From Acidobacteriota bacterium (GTDB taxonomy: Bacteria > Acidobacteriota > Terriglobia > Terriglobales > Acidobacteriaceae): DNA of 6,178 nt. Shown one piece after another: positions 1 through 5,673 of this stretch. The first letter of the stretch is position 1. Each line of letters starts with the position of its first letter. The notes under the pieces are model-generated. The model did not search any database. It saw nothing but the letters and a program-made list of their open reading frames with translations, and was not told where the DNA came from. The stretch covers positions 1 to 6,178 of the forward strand of contig JAKCDN010000192.1 of the NCBI GenBank assembly GCA_021841795.1, given 5' to 3'. Position numbers and translations under genes: made by a program.

Positions 1-283
1 CGTTGTTCACGAGGATATCGATCGAGCCGAGGTTCTGCACGGTCTCTTCCACGAGGCGCGCGCACACTTCCCGCTGGCCCACATCGCCCACCAAGGCGAG
101 GGATTTGGCGCCGGCGGCTTCAACTTTCTGCTGGGTGGAACTGGGCGCTGCCGCGGAACCGTGCACCGCAACATTCGCGCCGGCCTGCGCGAACGCAACC
201 GCGATTGCGGCGCCAAGCCCGCGCGACGAACCGGTAACTAGAGCGTTTTTTCCGTGAAGGGAGAATCTGTCGAGGATCATCAT
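1..283 (-). CDS. Short-chain dehydrogenase/reductase, N-terminal part (runs off the window)
   Basis: This is the first 94 codons of a classical SDR-family NAD(P)-dependent oxidoreductase; the C-terminal two thirds lie beyond position 1. The protein opens MMILDRFSLHGKNALVTGSS, and the glycine-rich nucleotide-binding motif TGSSRGLG sits at about residues 18-25. The visible part ends in ILVNN, the start of the conserved NNAG motif that packs against the cofactor-binding fold. The catalytic Ser-Tyr-Lys residues are outside the window. The opening resembles KduD and gluconate 5-dehydrogenase type SDRs of sugar-acid catabolism, but SDR substrates cannot be assigned from this half, so no symbol is given. 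An Arg follows the glycine motif region, which often goes with NADP(H) use, but this is weak evidence. Two adjacent ATG codons (283 and 280) could start it; the ribosome site is poor (GAGACC). It is the last visible minus-strand gene and is separated from the TlpA gene by 167 bp. Confidence 0.9.
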   Translation of the reverse strand, partial: MMILDRFSLHGKNALVTGSSRGLGAAIAVAFAQAGANVAVHGSAAAPSSTQQKVEAAGAKSLALVGDVGQREVCARLVEETVQNLGSIDILVNN

Positions 284-308
284 TGAGGTCTCATGTTGTC
301 AGGTTTCC

Positions 309-366
309 GGGATCGGAGCACTGCGATCCCAGGCCGCTGCGCCACCATCCTATTATGTCCGATGGT
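309..366 (-). promoter_or_regulatory. Two perfect dyads and a possible -10 box upstream of the SDR gene
   Basis: Two inverted repeats lie between the TlpA gene and the SDR start. GGGATCG (309-315) pairs with CGATCCC (324-330) across 8 bases. ACCATC (344-349) pairs with GATGGT (361-366) across 11 bases. The second dyad brackets CATAAT on the minus strand (357-352), a 5-of-6 match to a -10 hexamer, so a repressor bound there would cover the promoter. I see no good -35 box at the expected distance. The dyads could instead be leader hairpins. The operator role is inference. Confidence 0.35.
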
Positions 367-407
367 AGAGGTTCCTGGCCGAAGAGCGCACGCCGTGGGT
401 GCAATTC

Positions 408-449
408 TCAGGGCGCGCCTGACAATCCGGGATGCGCCCGGTCCCGGAT
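408..449 (-). terminator. Tandem hairpins just after the TlpA gene, probable transcription end
   Basis: Two bases after the TlpA stop codon, ATCCGGGA (425-432) and TCCCGGAT (442-449) form a perfect 8-bp stem with a 9-nt loop. A second stem follows, TCAGG (408-412) with CCTGA (418-422). Neither is followed by a run of U on the minus strand, so this is not a textbook intrinsic terminator. The position right after the last gene of the redox operon favours a terminator or a 3'-end stabilising structure. Confidence 0.45.
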
Positions 450-450
450 C

Positions 451-969
451 TTAGTGCTTCTCGCGGAGAAGCGCCTGCAATTGCTTCTCGATTGTCTTCA
501 TGTCAGTTTCGCCCTGAAACCGGGCGCGTATGAGGCCGCTTCTGTCGATCAGAAAGGTGAGCGGGAGGCCGAGTACGCCGCCATAGCGAGCGCCGAGCCG
601 GGCATCGCCCAAGGCATTGGGGTAGTCGAGATGCTGCCGTTTTACGAGGCGGCGCGCCGTGTCTGCGTCGTCGTCCATGGAGATGCCGAGGACGGCCAGT
701 CCCTGGGGTCCGTACTGGCGCTGCCAGCCGTTGAAGACCGGCATTTCCAACTGACAGGGAGCGCACCAGGTAGCCCAGAAGTCGAGGAGCACGACCTTGC
801 CGCGCAAGGCGTCGAGGCGCAGGGTACGGCCGGTCAGATCCTGACGCACAAAATCCGGCGCCGGCTTATTCAGCAGGGCTCCAGCCGCCGCAGGCGTTTG
901 CGCGGAGGCAAAGGGCAGAGACGCCGCGAGCAGCGCAGCAAGGAGCCAGCAGCGGACCGACCTTACCAC
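451..969 (-). CDS. TlpA/ResA-type exported thiol-disulfide oxidoreductase
   Basis: A 172-residue thioredoxin-fold protein of the TlpA/ResA/DsbE type, which reduces or exchanges disulfides of envelope proteins, for example in cytochrome c maturation. A signal peptide is clear: Arg residues, then a hydrophobic LLAALLAASLPF stretch, then a likely signal peptidase site after ASA (about residue 23). The mature part has the usual PAPDF entry segment (36-40), the active site WCAPC with Cys69 and Cys72 inside FWATWCAPC, and the cis-proline loop GLPLTFLID. A GTG start at 969 is preferred over the ATG at 1029: it places the signal peptide at the N terminus, follows GGGAG and GAAGG purine runs, and lies only 7 bp after the stop of the rhodanese gene. 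The two are therefore almost certainly one operon. The exact partner protein is unknown; an independent peroxide-reducing role is also possible for this fold. Confidence 0.9.
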   Translation of the reverse strand: MVRSVRCWLLAALLAASLPFASAQTPAAAGALLNKPAPDFVRQDLTGRTLRLDALRGKVVLLDFWATWCAPCQLEMPVFNGWQRQYGPQGLAVLGISMDDDADTARRLVKRQHLDYPNALGDARLGARYGGVLGLPLTFLIDRSGLIRARFQGETDMKTIEKQLQALLREKH

Positions 970-976
970 GATGCCT

Positions 977-1477
977 TCACTCCCGCGTGCTCTCAACCGG
1001 ATACCCCTTGCCGGCCCAATCGGAACCAAAGTTATTCGCCAGATAAAGAACCTTCACGCGCGTGAAGCCCATGCCGGTGAGCGCCTGGTAGGCGGGGCCG
1101 ACATTCGGGCAATGGCTCCAAGGGCAACAGCCGCAGTACAACACGATGAAGGTCTTGCGCGACAACTTGCCGGCGCGATTCCGCAAGGCCTGCACACCAG
1201 AGTCCATTGAACCCGGTCCGATGTACTCGGAGCGGGGGATGTGCGACTCATCAAACAAAACCCGCGAACCGACTTGAAACATGAGGGGCTTTTCCGCGCT
1301 CGCAGAGTGCAAGATGCGGTTCAGATCCACCGGCTGAAGCAGAGCCGCGGAGGGAATGGAATTAGCGCTGGACGGCGGCGCGGCCCACTGGGCAGCGGCT
1401 GATATCCGTCCCTGCCCAAAAAACGGCAGCATGAGCACGGCCAGAACGCCGGCCCATCCAGTACGAACCAATCGCAT
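977..1477 (-). CDS. Exported rhodanese-like protein with a Cys-rich active-site loop
   Basis: A 166-residue protein with an N-terminal signal peptide (hydrophobic core at about residues 8-20, possible cleavage after SAAA near residue 29) and one rhodanese-like domain at about 45-163. Rhodanese domains carry a sulfane sulfur on a loop cysteine. Here the loop, YCGCCPWSHCPN, holds four cysteines (115, 117, 118, 123) after the usual hydrophobic strand TFIVLY; HIP (79-81) matches the conserved H-I-P region, and the end GKGYPVE is typical of the fold. The several cysteines could bind a metal, form a disulfide or carry persulfide; sequence alone does not decide. The ATG at 1477 is chosen over upstream in-frame starts because GGAG sits 8 bases before it and the signal peptide begins there. 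It is the first gene of a two-gene operon with the TlpA-type thioredoxin, a natural reducing partner in the envelope. Confidence 0.85.
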   Translation of the reverse strand: MRLVRTGWAGVLAVLMLPFFGQGRISAAAQWAAPPSSANSIPSAALLQPVDLNRILHSASAEKPLMFQVGSRVLFDESHIPRSEYIGPGSMDSGVQALRNRAGKLSRKTFIVLYCGCCPWSHCPNVGPAYQALTGMGFTRVKVLYLANNFGSDWAGKGYPVESTRE

Positions 1478-1496
1478 AAGGGATTCTCCACAGATA

Positions 1497-1502
1497 TTGT
1501 AA
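1497..1502 (-). promoter_or_regulatory. Possible -10 box for the rhodanese-TlpA operon
   Basis: On the minus strand TACAAT (1502-1497) matches five of six bases of the -10 consensus and lies 19 bases before the rhodanese ATG, leaving a short leader that still contains the GGAG ribosome site. No convincing -35 hexamer is present 16-18 bases upstream. Its place between the strong terminator at 1586-1630 and the gene fits an independent promoter. Confidence 0.3.
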
Positions 1503-1585
1503 TGCTGAAACCGGGGCACGGGGAGCTGGGCGGGCAGAGCGGGGCGGGACAACTGAAGGCGGAGGCAGAGACGGAAAAATGCGCC

Positions 1586-1630
1586 AAAATTGAAAACGCC
1601 AGAGACCGAAGCCTCTGGCGTTTCAATTTT
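1586..1630 (-). terminator. Strong intrinsic terminator with a cUUCGg loop, end of the hairpin-array transcript
   Basis: On the minus strand the arms 1620-1612 and 1605-1597, extended by A-T pairs, form a long stem built on ACGCCAGAG and CTCTGGCGT. A G-U pair and a C-G pair then close a UUCG tetraloop, the exceptionally stable cUUCGg. The stem runs directly into UUUUCAAUUUU. On the plus strand the loop would be CGAA, which has no such stability, so the element reads as a leftward terminator. No protein gene ends just before it on that strand. The nearest upstream material is the repeat array, so it most likely ends an RNA covering the array. The A/T-rich flanks could also let it work weakly in the other direction. 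Confidence 0.8.
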
Positions 1631-1683
1631 GATCACTCGGCAGTACAACCGGTATTGTGTCCATCGGTTAATCCAGCGGTGGA

Positions 1684-2434
1684 CTCCAGCCTAAGCTGGC
1701 GTAGCACCTCTGGCTGCGCCGGCACAGAACCTCCGACTTGCGTCAGCGCTCCGCACTCCAGCACGACCGACGGCCAAACTTCCGGCTCGGATCGGTTTCG
1801 TATCTTCGGCTCGACCGGCGCGCACATCCGATCTGCATCGGCTGCTCCGCGCATCCGGCCGCCCAGTGGTAATCCTTTCGACGCGCGTCGAACGATCTCT
1901 CCTCCGGCTAGGCCGACGACCTACCTCCGACTCGCATCTGGAGCTGTCCTTCAACTCGGCTGGCGACCACACTCGGCTTGCGCCGCTTGCTTCCCAACCA
2001 CCCCGGCCGGTTTTTGACCCCCGGATTGCTCCGGCTGCCATAACCTGCCAGATTCCCCGGCCGTCAACCGCTCGGTGCGCCCCTTGCGGTCTCTTCTCCG
2101 GTTGAGCCTCTGATGCACTCCCTGCTTCAACCGAACCTTGCATCGCCGACTGAGCCGTCGATGAGTATTCCGTATCCACCGGCCTTTGCATCTTCCGGAA
2201 TCATCCAGTCAAACAACGTCCGGCTTGCGCCGTCTTTTGCATTCTCTGGTGCGTCCAGCGATCCCTCTCAGGCTTGCGCCCGAGGTTTCACCCTCTGTCC
2301 GGGCTGGCGGCTGTCGTCCGGTTCTCACCGGCCGATCGCACCGTCAACCTTGCTGGCGAACTACTTCCGGCTCGCGCCGGCTGTTTTCTTCTCCAGCCTT
2401 CCGGCCACTCGCTCCGATGCCCTACTGGGTCATC
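1684..2434 (-). repeat. Array of about 31 degenerate palindromic units with a 24-25 base period
   Basis: The stretch is made of diverged units, each a short inverted repeat of mostly 5+4+5 bases followed by a linker of 8-12 bases. On the minus strand the idealised unit is GCCGGC-GCAA-GCCGG-ARG plus linker. Plus-strand examples: CCAGC-CTAA-GCTGG (1686-1699), CCGAT-CTGC-ATCGG (1828-1841), TTCGAC-GCGC-GTCGAA (1877-1892), CGGC-TTGC-GCCG (1974-1985 and 2221-2232), CCGGA-TTGC-TCCGG (2021-2034), CCGGT-TCTC-ACCGG (2318-2331), CCGGC-TCGC-GCCGG (2367-2380). Unit starts fall near 1686, 1710, 1733, 1757, 1782, 1806, 1828, 1854, 1878, 1904, 1927, 1952, 1973 and so on, giving steps of 21-26. About 20 units pair well by eye; others (for example near 1757, 2045, 2070, 2120, 2169) are degraded. 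Units differ too much for a recent minisatellite. The variable spacing breaks reading frame, so it is not a repeat protein. It is not CRISPR: there are no identical repeats. Confidence 0.8.
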
Positions 2435-2523
2435 AGTTGAAGAGACAGTACGTCGGTTCAATCTGTGGAAGCAAGTGCAAAAATCAAATAAATTTGTGGA
2501 TTTCACCAGAGGTAGTGCATTGT

Positions 2524-2575
2524 TGCAGTTTTTCTGCAGGATTGGGCATGCCGTCGCTTGAGGGCGACGGCATGC
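2524..2575 (-). terminator. Perfect 12-bp hairpin plus a small hairpin after alaC
   Basis: GCATGCCGTCGC (2546-2557) and its exact complement (2564-2575) form a 12-bp stem with a 6-nt loop, 21 bases beyond the alaC stop. A second dyad follows, TGCAG (2524-2528) with CTGCA (2534-2538) around five T/A bases. No U-run follows on the minus strand, so termination may be partial or Rho-assisted, or the hairpin may protect the mRNA 3' end. How leaky it is decides whether the array RNA is part of the alaC transcript. Confidence 0.5.
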
Positions 2576-2596
2576 AAGCGTGCACGGGAGAACCGG

Positions 2597-3784
2597 CTAC
2601 GCGGGCACAACACCCTTGGCCAGCACCTGTCGGATGCCGCGAAGGGCCTGACGGGTACGCTCCTCATTCTCAATGAGCGCGAAGCGCACATGATCATCGC
2701 CGTAGTCGCCAAAGCCGATGCCGGGCGAGACGGCTACCTTTGCGTCCGTCAGCAGGAGCTTGGAGAACTCAAGCGACTTGAGATCGCGATACGGCTCGGG
2801 AATCCTGGCCCAGACGAACATGGTTGCCTTCGGTGAAGGCACATGCCAGCTCGCCTTATTCAGCCCCTCGACGAGAACATCGCGGCGACGGCGATAGATG
2901 TCGCAGATTTGCGAGACGCACTCCTGCGGCCCCTCGAGCGCAGCGATGCCCGCCACCTGGATGGGGGTGAAGGTGCCGTAGTCGAAATAGCTCTTCAGGC
3001 GCGCCAGCGCGGCCACCAGCTTCCGATTGCCCACCATAAAGCCGATACGCCAACCGGGCATGTTGTAGCTCTTGGAGAGGGTGAAGAACTCCACCGCTAC
3101 ATCTTTGGCGCCGGGAACCTGCATGACGCTCGGCGGCTTATAGCCGTCGAAGGCAAGATCGGCGTAGGCCAGATCCTGGATGAGATAGAAGCCGTGCTCG
3201 CGGGCAAGCTCCACCAGGCGCGCGAGAAAGGGCAGCTCGACGCACTCCGTCGTGGGATTCGAGGGGAAGTTGACGATCAGGGCCTTGGGCCGCGGGGTCA
3301 TGCGCGGAATGAGGTCTTCGAGCTGGCGGAGGAACTGCTCCTGGTCGTGGACCGGAACGCTCACGATATGCGCGCCGGCGATGACCGGGCCGTAGATGTG
3401 GATGGGATAGGAGGGGTTGGGCACAATGACGGTATCGCGCGAATCGAGAATGGCAAGACAGAGGTGGGCAATGCCCTCCTTGGAGCCGATGGTGACGATG
3501 GCTTCGGATTCGGGGTCGAGGTCAACATCATAGCGCGCCTGATACCAGTTGCAGATGGCCTTGCGCAGCCGCGGCAGCCCGCGCGAGACCGAGTAGCGAT
3601 GGGTGGGCGGCTTCATCGCCGCTTCCACCAGCTTGTCCACGATATGTTTGGGCGTAGCGCCGTCAGGGTTGCCCATGCCGAAGTCGACGATATCCTCGCC
3701 GCGGCGGCGGGCCGCCATTTTCATCTCGCCGGTAATGTTAAAGACGTAAGCGGGCAGGCGCTGAATTCGAGAAAACTCTTCCAT
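2597..3784 (-). CDS. alaC: Glutamate-pyruvate (alanine) aminotransferase AlaC
   Basis: A 395-residue cytosolic fold-type I PLP aminotransferase that makes alanine from pyruvate with glutamate as amino donor. The sequence is strikingly close to E. coli AlaC (formerly YfdZ) as I remember it, including [37 protein letters not shown] and [12 protein letters not shown]. Key residues are present: Asn176 in FPSNPT, Asp204 and Tyr207 in QDLAYADL for the pyridine ring, the Schiff-base Lys238 in [10 protein letters not shown], Arg246 in GWRIG, and Arg367 in HVRFAL for the substrate carboxylate. The length is slightly below the approximately 412 of E. coli because the N terminus and C terminus are short. 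GGAG lies 5 bases before the ATG at 3784, which supports this start. It stands alone, divergent from tyrS, and is followed by a hairpin and then the non-coding array. Related LL-diaminopimelate aminotransferases are less similar in these motifs. Confidence 0.93.
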   Translation of the reverse strand: MEEFSRIQRLPAYVFNITGEMKMAARRRGEDIVDFGMGNPDGATPKHIVDKLVEAAMKPPTHRYSVSRGLPRLRKAICNWYQARYDVDLDPESEAIVTIGSKEGIAHLCLAILDSRDTVIVPNPSYPIHIYGPVIAGAHIVSVPVHDQEQFLRQLEDLIPRMTPRPKALIVNFPSNPTTECVELPFLARLVELAREHGFYLIQDLAYADLAFDGYKPPSVMQVPGAKDVAVEFFTLSKSYNMPGWRIGFMVGNRKLVAALARLKSYFDYGTFTPIQVAGIAALEGPQECVSQICDIYRRRRDVLVEGLNKASWHVPSPKATMFVWARIPEPYRDLKSLEFSKLLLTDAKVAVSPGIGFGDYGDDHVRFALIENEERTRQALRGIRQVLAKGVVPA

Positions 3785-4173
3785 GATGACTCCAGTGTAA
3801 GGCCAATGGTCTGCTGCAAGCGGTCCGCAGTCAGTTTTCAGTCAACAGTGCATTGCGGCTCATGCATCGGGAACGTCGAGTGCATGCCGGCCGGCACGGG
3901 CAGGCGCGAACAGACGACCGATCTTTGAGAATTGCCTGGGGATGAGGTGGGGCAGGGTCTAGGCGGCCGCAGCCGCAGCCGCGGCCGCGCGAGTAATGGC
4001 GAAATCGCGATGGGCGGGAAACTGCATGGAGCCATTATATCGAACATCCACCGGCGACGGCGAGAGAACAGGGATCGGGCAAGGACCGGAGCCCGGCCGG
4101 CTCGTGTTGCGGCAACGACACCGATTTGCCGGCTACGGGCGGGAAAGGAACGGAATTTATACTGGAAGGACGC
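3785..4173. other. Divergent non-coding region between alaC and tyrS
   Basis: About 390 bases with no convincing gene; open frames here are GC-driven or antisense to tyrS. It must contain the promoters of both genes. Items seen: a short direct repeat, CAGTCA twice, separated by GTTTT (about 3829-3845) near the alaC start; a GC-rich patch at 3963-3988 with the 8-bp palindrome GCGGCCGC at both ends and GCC/GCA triplets between; and, on the minus strand, an exact TATAAT (4039-4034) without a recognisable -35 box, which would give alaC a leader of about 240 bases. For tyrS I see only TTTATACT at 4157-4164, too close to the start for a normal leader. I see no T-box-like leader signature (no clear specifier or T-box sequence). 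Confidence 0.5.
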
Positions 4174-5415
4174 ATGAGCAAATTTCTGCCAGTAGACGAA
4201 CAGATGGACCTGCTGCTGAAGGGCGCGGCCGAGATCATTCGCGTGAGCGACCTGCGCGAGCGGCTGGAAGAAAGCCGCAAGACCGGCCGGGCGCTGCGCA
4301 TCAAGGCCGGCTTTGACCCGACAGCGCCCGATCTGCACCTTGGGCACACGGTGCTGATGCGGAAGCTGCGGCACTTTCAGCAGCTCGGGCACCAGGTGAT
4401 CTTCCTCATCGGCGACTTTACGACGCTGATCGGGGATCCGACGGGACGCAATGTGACGCGCAAGCCGCTGACGCGCGAGCAGATCGAAGCAAACGCAGCG
4501 ACTTACAAGCAGCAGGTTTTCCGCATCCTCGACGAAAAAGAGACCGAAGTGCGCTATAACTCCGAGTGGCTTGGGAAGCTGGGCTACGAGGACACCGTGC
4601 GGCTAACGGCGCAGTTTACGGTCAGCCAGATGCTGGAGCGCGACGAGTTTCACAAGCGATTCCAGGCCGAGCAGCCGATCAGCCTGCACGAACTGCTCTA
4701 TCCGGTGATGCAGGGGTATGACTCGGTAGCTCTCGAATGCGACGTGGAGCTGGGCGGCACCGATCAGCGGTTCAACCTTGGCTGCGGACGCGAGCTGCAG
4801 CGCCACTATGGGCAGAAGCCACAGATCATCCTGATGACGCCGATTCTTGAGGGCACGGACGGCGTACAGAAGATGAGCAAGTCACTGAATAACGCCATCG
4901 GCATTAATGAACCGGCGGGCGAGATGTATGGCAAGCTGATGTCGATCTGCGACGAGCTGATGTGGAAGTACTGGGTTTTCCTGACGGACCTGCGCCAGAG
5001 CGAGATCGACGCGATGCAGGCCGATGCAGCCGCGGGCAAGTTGCATCCGATGGAGGTCAAGAAAAAGCTGGCGCGAACGATTGTCGCGGGATTCCACGGC
5101 GAGGCGGCGGCGGAGAGTGCCAATGAAAACTGGTCGCGCATGTTCCAGCAAAAAGAGACTGCCGAAGACCTTGAAGAAGTCGCCGTGGCATGGGAAGAAG
5201 TAGCGGGCAAACAGCAAGGCGAGATTCGCCTCGCAAAGCTGCTCATGAAACTTGGCCTTGCCTCCTCGGGCGCAGAGGCCAATCGCAAAATCGACGAAAA
5301 TGCCGTCAAAATTGATGGAAAGCCTTGCGGCCCATTGTTCGGTTTTTCGGAGAGGCTGCCGCTTCGGGTTACCGTGCGGCTCGGCAAGCGGGCAAAGCGG
5401 GCGGTGATTCAATAA
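4174..5415 (+). CDS. tyrS: Tyrosyl-tRNA synthetase, KMSKS type
   Basis: A 413-residue class I aminoacyl-tRNA synthetase that charges tRNA-Tyr with tyrosine in the cytosol. The Rossmann catalytic domain carries the HIGH-type signature HLGH (55-58) after [10 protein letters not shown], the tyrosine pocket segment [12 protein letters not shown] (174-185) with GGTDQ (194-198), and KMSKS (233-237). The all-alpha anticodon-binding part follows at about 250-340, then an S4 RNA-binding domain at about 351-385 ([20 protein letters not shown]). KMSKS rather than KFGKT places it with the TyrZ-like bacterial subgroup rather than with E. coli TyrS. The ATG at 4174 is chosen over the in-frame ATG at 4126 because GGAAGGA lies directly upstream and homologues start near here; the extra 16 residues look non-conserved. 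It is divergent from alaC and converges on the PIN module with only 27 bp between stops and no clear terminator there. Confidence 0.96.
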   Translation: MSKFLPVDEQMDLLLKGAAEIIRVSDLRERLEESRKTGRALRIKAGFDPTAPDLHLGHTVLMRKLRHFQQLGHQVIFLIGDFTTLIGDPTGRNVTRKPLTREQIEANAATYKQQVFRILDEKETEVRYNSEWLGKLGYEDTVRLTAQFTVSQMLERDEFHKRFQAEQPISLHELLYPVMQGYDSVALECDVELGGTDQRFNLGCGRELQRHYGQKPQIILMTPILEGTDGVQKMSKSLNNAIGINEPAGEMYGKLMSICDELMWKYWVFLTDLRQSEIDAMQADAAAGKLHPMEVKKKLARTIVAGFHGEAAAESANENWSRMFQQKETAEDLEEVAVAWEEVAGKQQGEIRLAKLLMKLGLASSGAEANRKIDENAVKIDGKPCGPLFGFSERLPLRVTVRLGKRAKRAVIQ

Positions 5416-5442
5416 CTCGACGAAGAACGGATGCCAGAAAGA

Positions 5443-5673
5443 TCACGCGACTTTTTCGCGGCGCTTCTTGATGTCTTCGACAATCTTTTGCACCGTGATT
5501 TCGGCTTGCCAGCGGCGCCGGTCATGCGTGTAGTTGCCGGTTCCCGGGCGGTAGGTGCGCAAGAAGCGGGCTACGCCTCCAGTTCCCAGCTCGCGACGAA
5601 GAATCGCCAACGCGTATTGCTGGAACTCACAATCCGTCATCTTCGCTTTTTCGGATTGGCCTTTGTGCATCAT
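5443..5673 (-). CDS. Small conserved protein coupled to the PIN gene, candidate antitoxin
   Basis: A 76-residue basic, soluble protein with no signal peptide or membrane segment. Its pattern, ALAILRRELGTGGVARFLR, then GTGNYTHDRRRW, then an amphipathic C-terminal helix rich in Lys/Arg (about 56-76), resembles small hypothetical proteins I recall next to PIN-domain genes, though I cannot name the family. The start ATG at 5673 overlaps the stop of the PIN gene as ATGA, a standard sign of translational coupling; a second Met follows immediately and a third is at residue 12. Being the partner of a PIN protein suggests an antitoxin, but antitoxins usually precede the toxin, and no ribbon-helix-helix, AbrB or Phd motif is evident, so the role is inference. 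It is convergent with tyrS. Confidence 0.75.
   Translation of the reverse strand: MMHKGQSEKAKMTDCEFQQYALAILRRELGTGGVARFLRTYRPGTGNYTHDRRRWQAEITVQKIVEDIKKRREKVA

Larger units (their letters stand above)
1586..2440 (-). ncRNA. Putative long multi-hairpin non-coding RNA read from the minus strand
   Basis: I infer an RNA of roughly 800-850 nt whose body is the palindromic array and whose end is the intrinsic terminator at 1586-1630. Three things support it. The stems vary in sequence but keep pairing. On the minus strand the four-base loops are mostly GNRA tetraloops (GCAA near 1740, 1979, 2027, 2226 and 2275; GCGA near 1934 and 2373; GAGA near 2324), which are stable only in that orientation. 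A terminator with a UUCG loop of the same polarity lies immediately downstream. The 5' end is unknown: an A/T-rich tract at about 2477-2503 could hold a promoter, but I find no good pair of hexamers. Alternatively this is an unusually long 3' region of the alaC mRNA. I do not recognise a named RNA family. Function is unknown. Confidence 0.5.

Noticed and set aside
970..1029. ATG at 1029 as the start of the TlpA gene
   Set aside because: It would overlap the rhodanese gene by about 50 bases and put 20 unrelated residues before a clear signal peptide; the GTG at 969 fits better.
1691..2191. 166-codon open frame on the minus strand inside the array
   Set aside because: The protein is low-complexity Arg/Ala/Gly/Ser with no domain, and the repeat spacing varies (21-26), so units are read in different frames. 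GC-rich DNA gives such frames by chance.
1684..2434. CRISPR array
   Set aside because: No identical direct repeats, no unique spacers of even length and no cas gene; the units are diverged along their whole length.
1684..2434. Integron attC array or REP/BIME cluster
   Set aside because: Units are too short and too tightly packed for attC sites, no cassette genes lie between them, and no integrase or RayT-type transposase is in the window. REP clusters usually have near-identical units.
2113..2676. 187-codon plus-strand open frame across the array end and alaC stop
   Set aside because: It covers repeat units and the antisense of alaC, has no recognisable domain and no ribosome site.
2843..3928. 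361-codon plus-strand open frame
   Set aside because: It is antisense to alaC, whose motifs are unmistakable; typical GC-rich shadow frame.
4126..4173. Upstream in-frame ATG as the tyrS start
   Set aside because: It would add 16 residues of non-conserved character and bypass the good GGAAGGA site just before the ATG at 4174.
3785..4173. T-box or other riboswitch leader before tyrS
   Set aside because: I could not find a T-box consensus or a terminator-antiterminator pair before the start.
3838..4392. 184-codon minus-strand frame in the alaC-tyrS spacer
   Set aside because: Its first half is antisense to the start of tyrS and the rest is unlike any protein I recognise; no ribosome site supports it.
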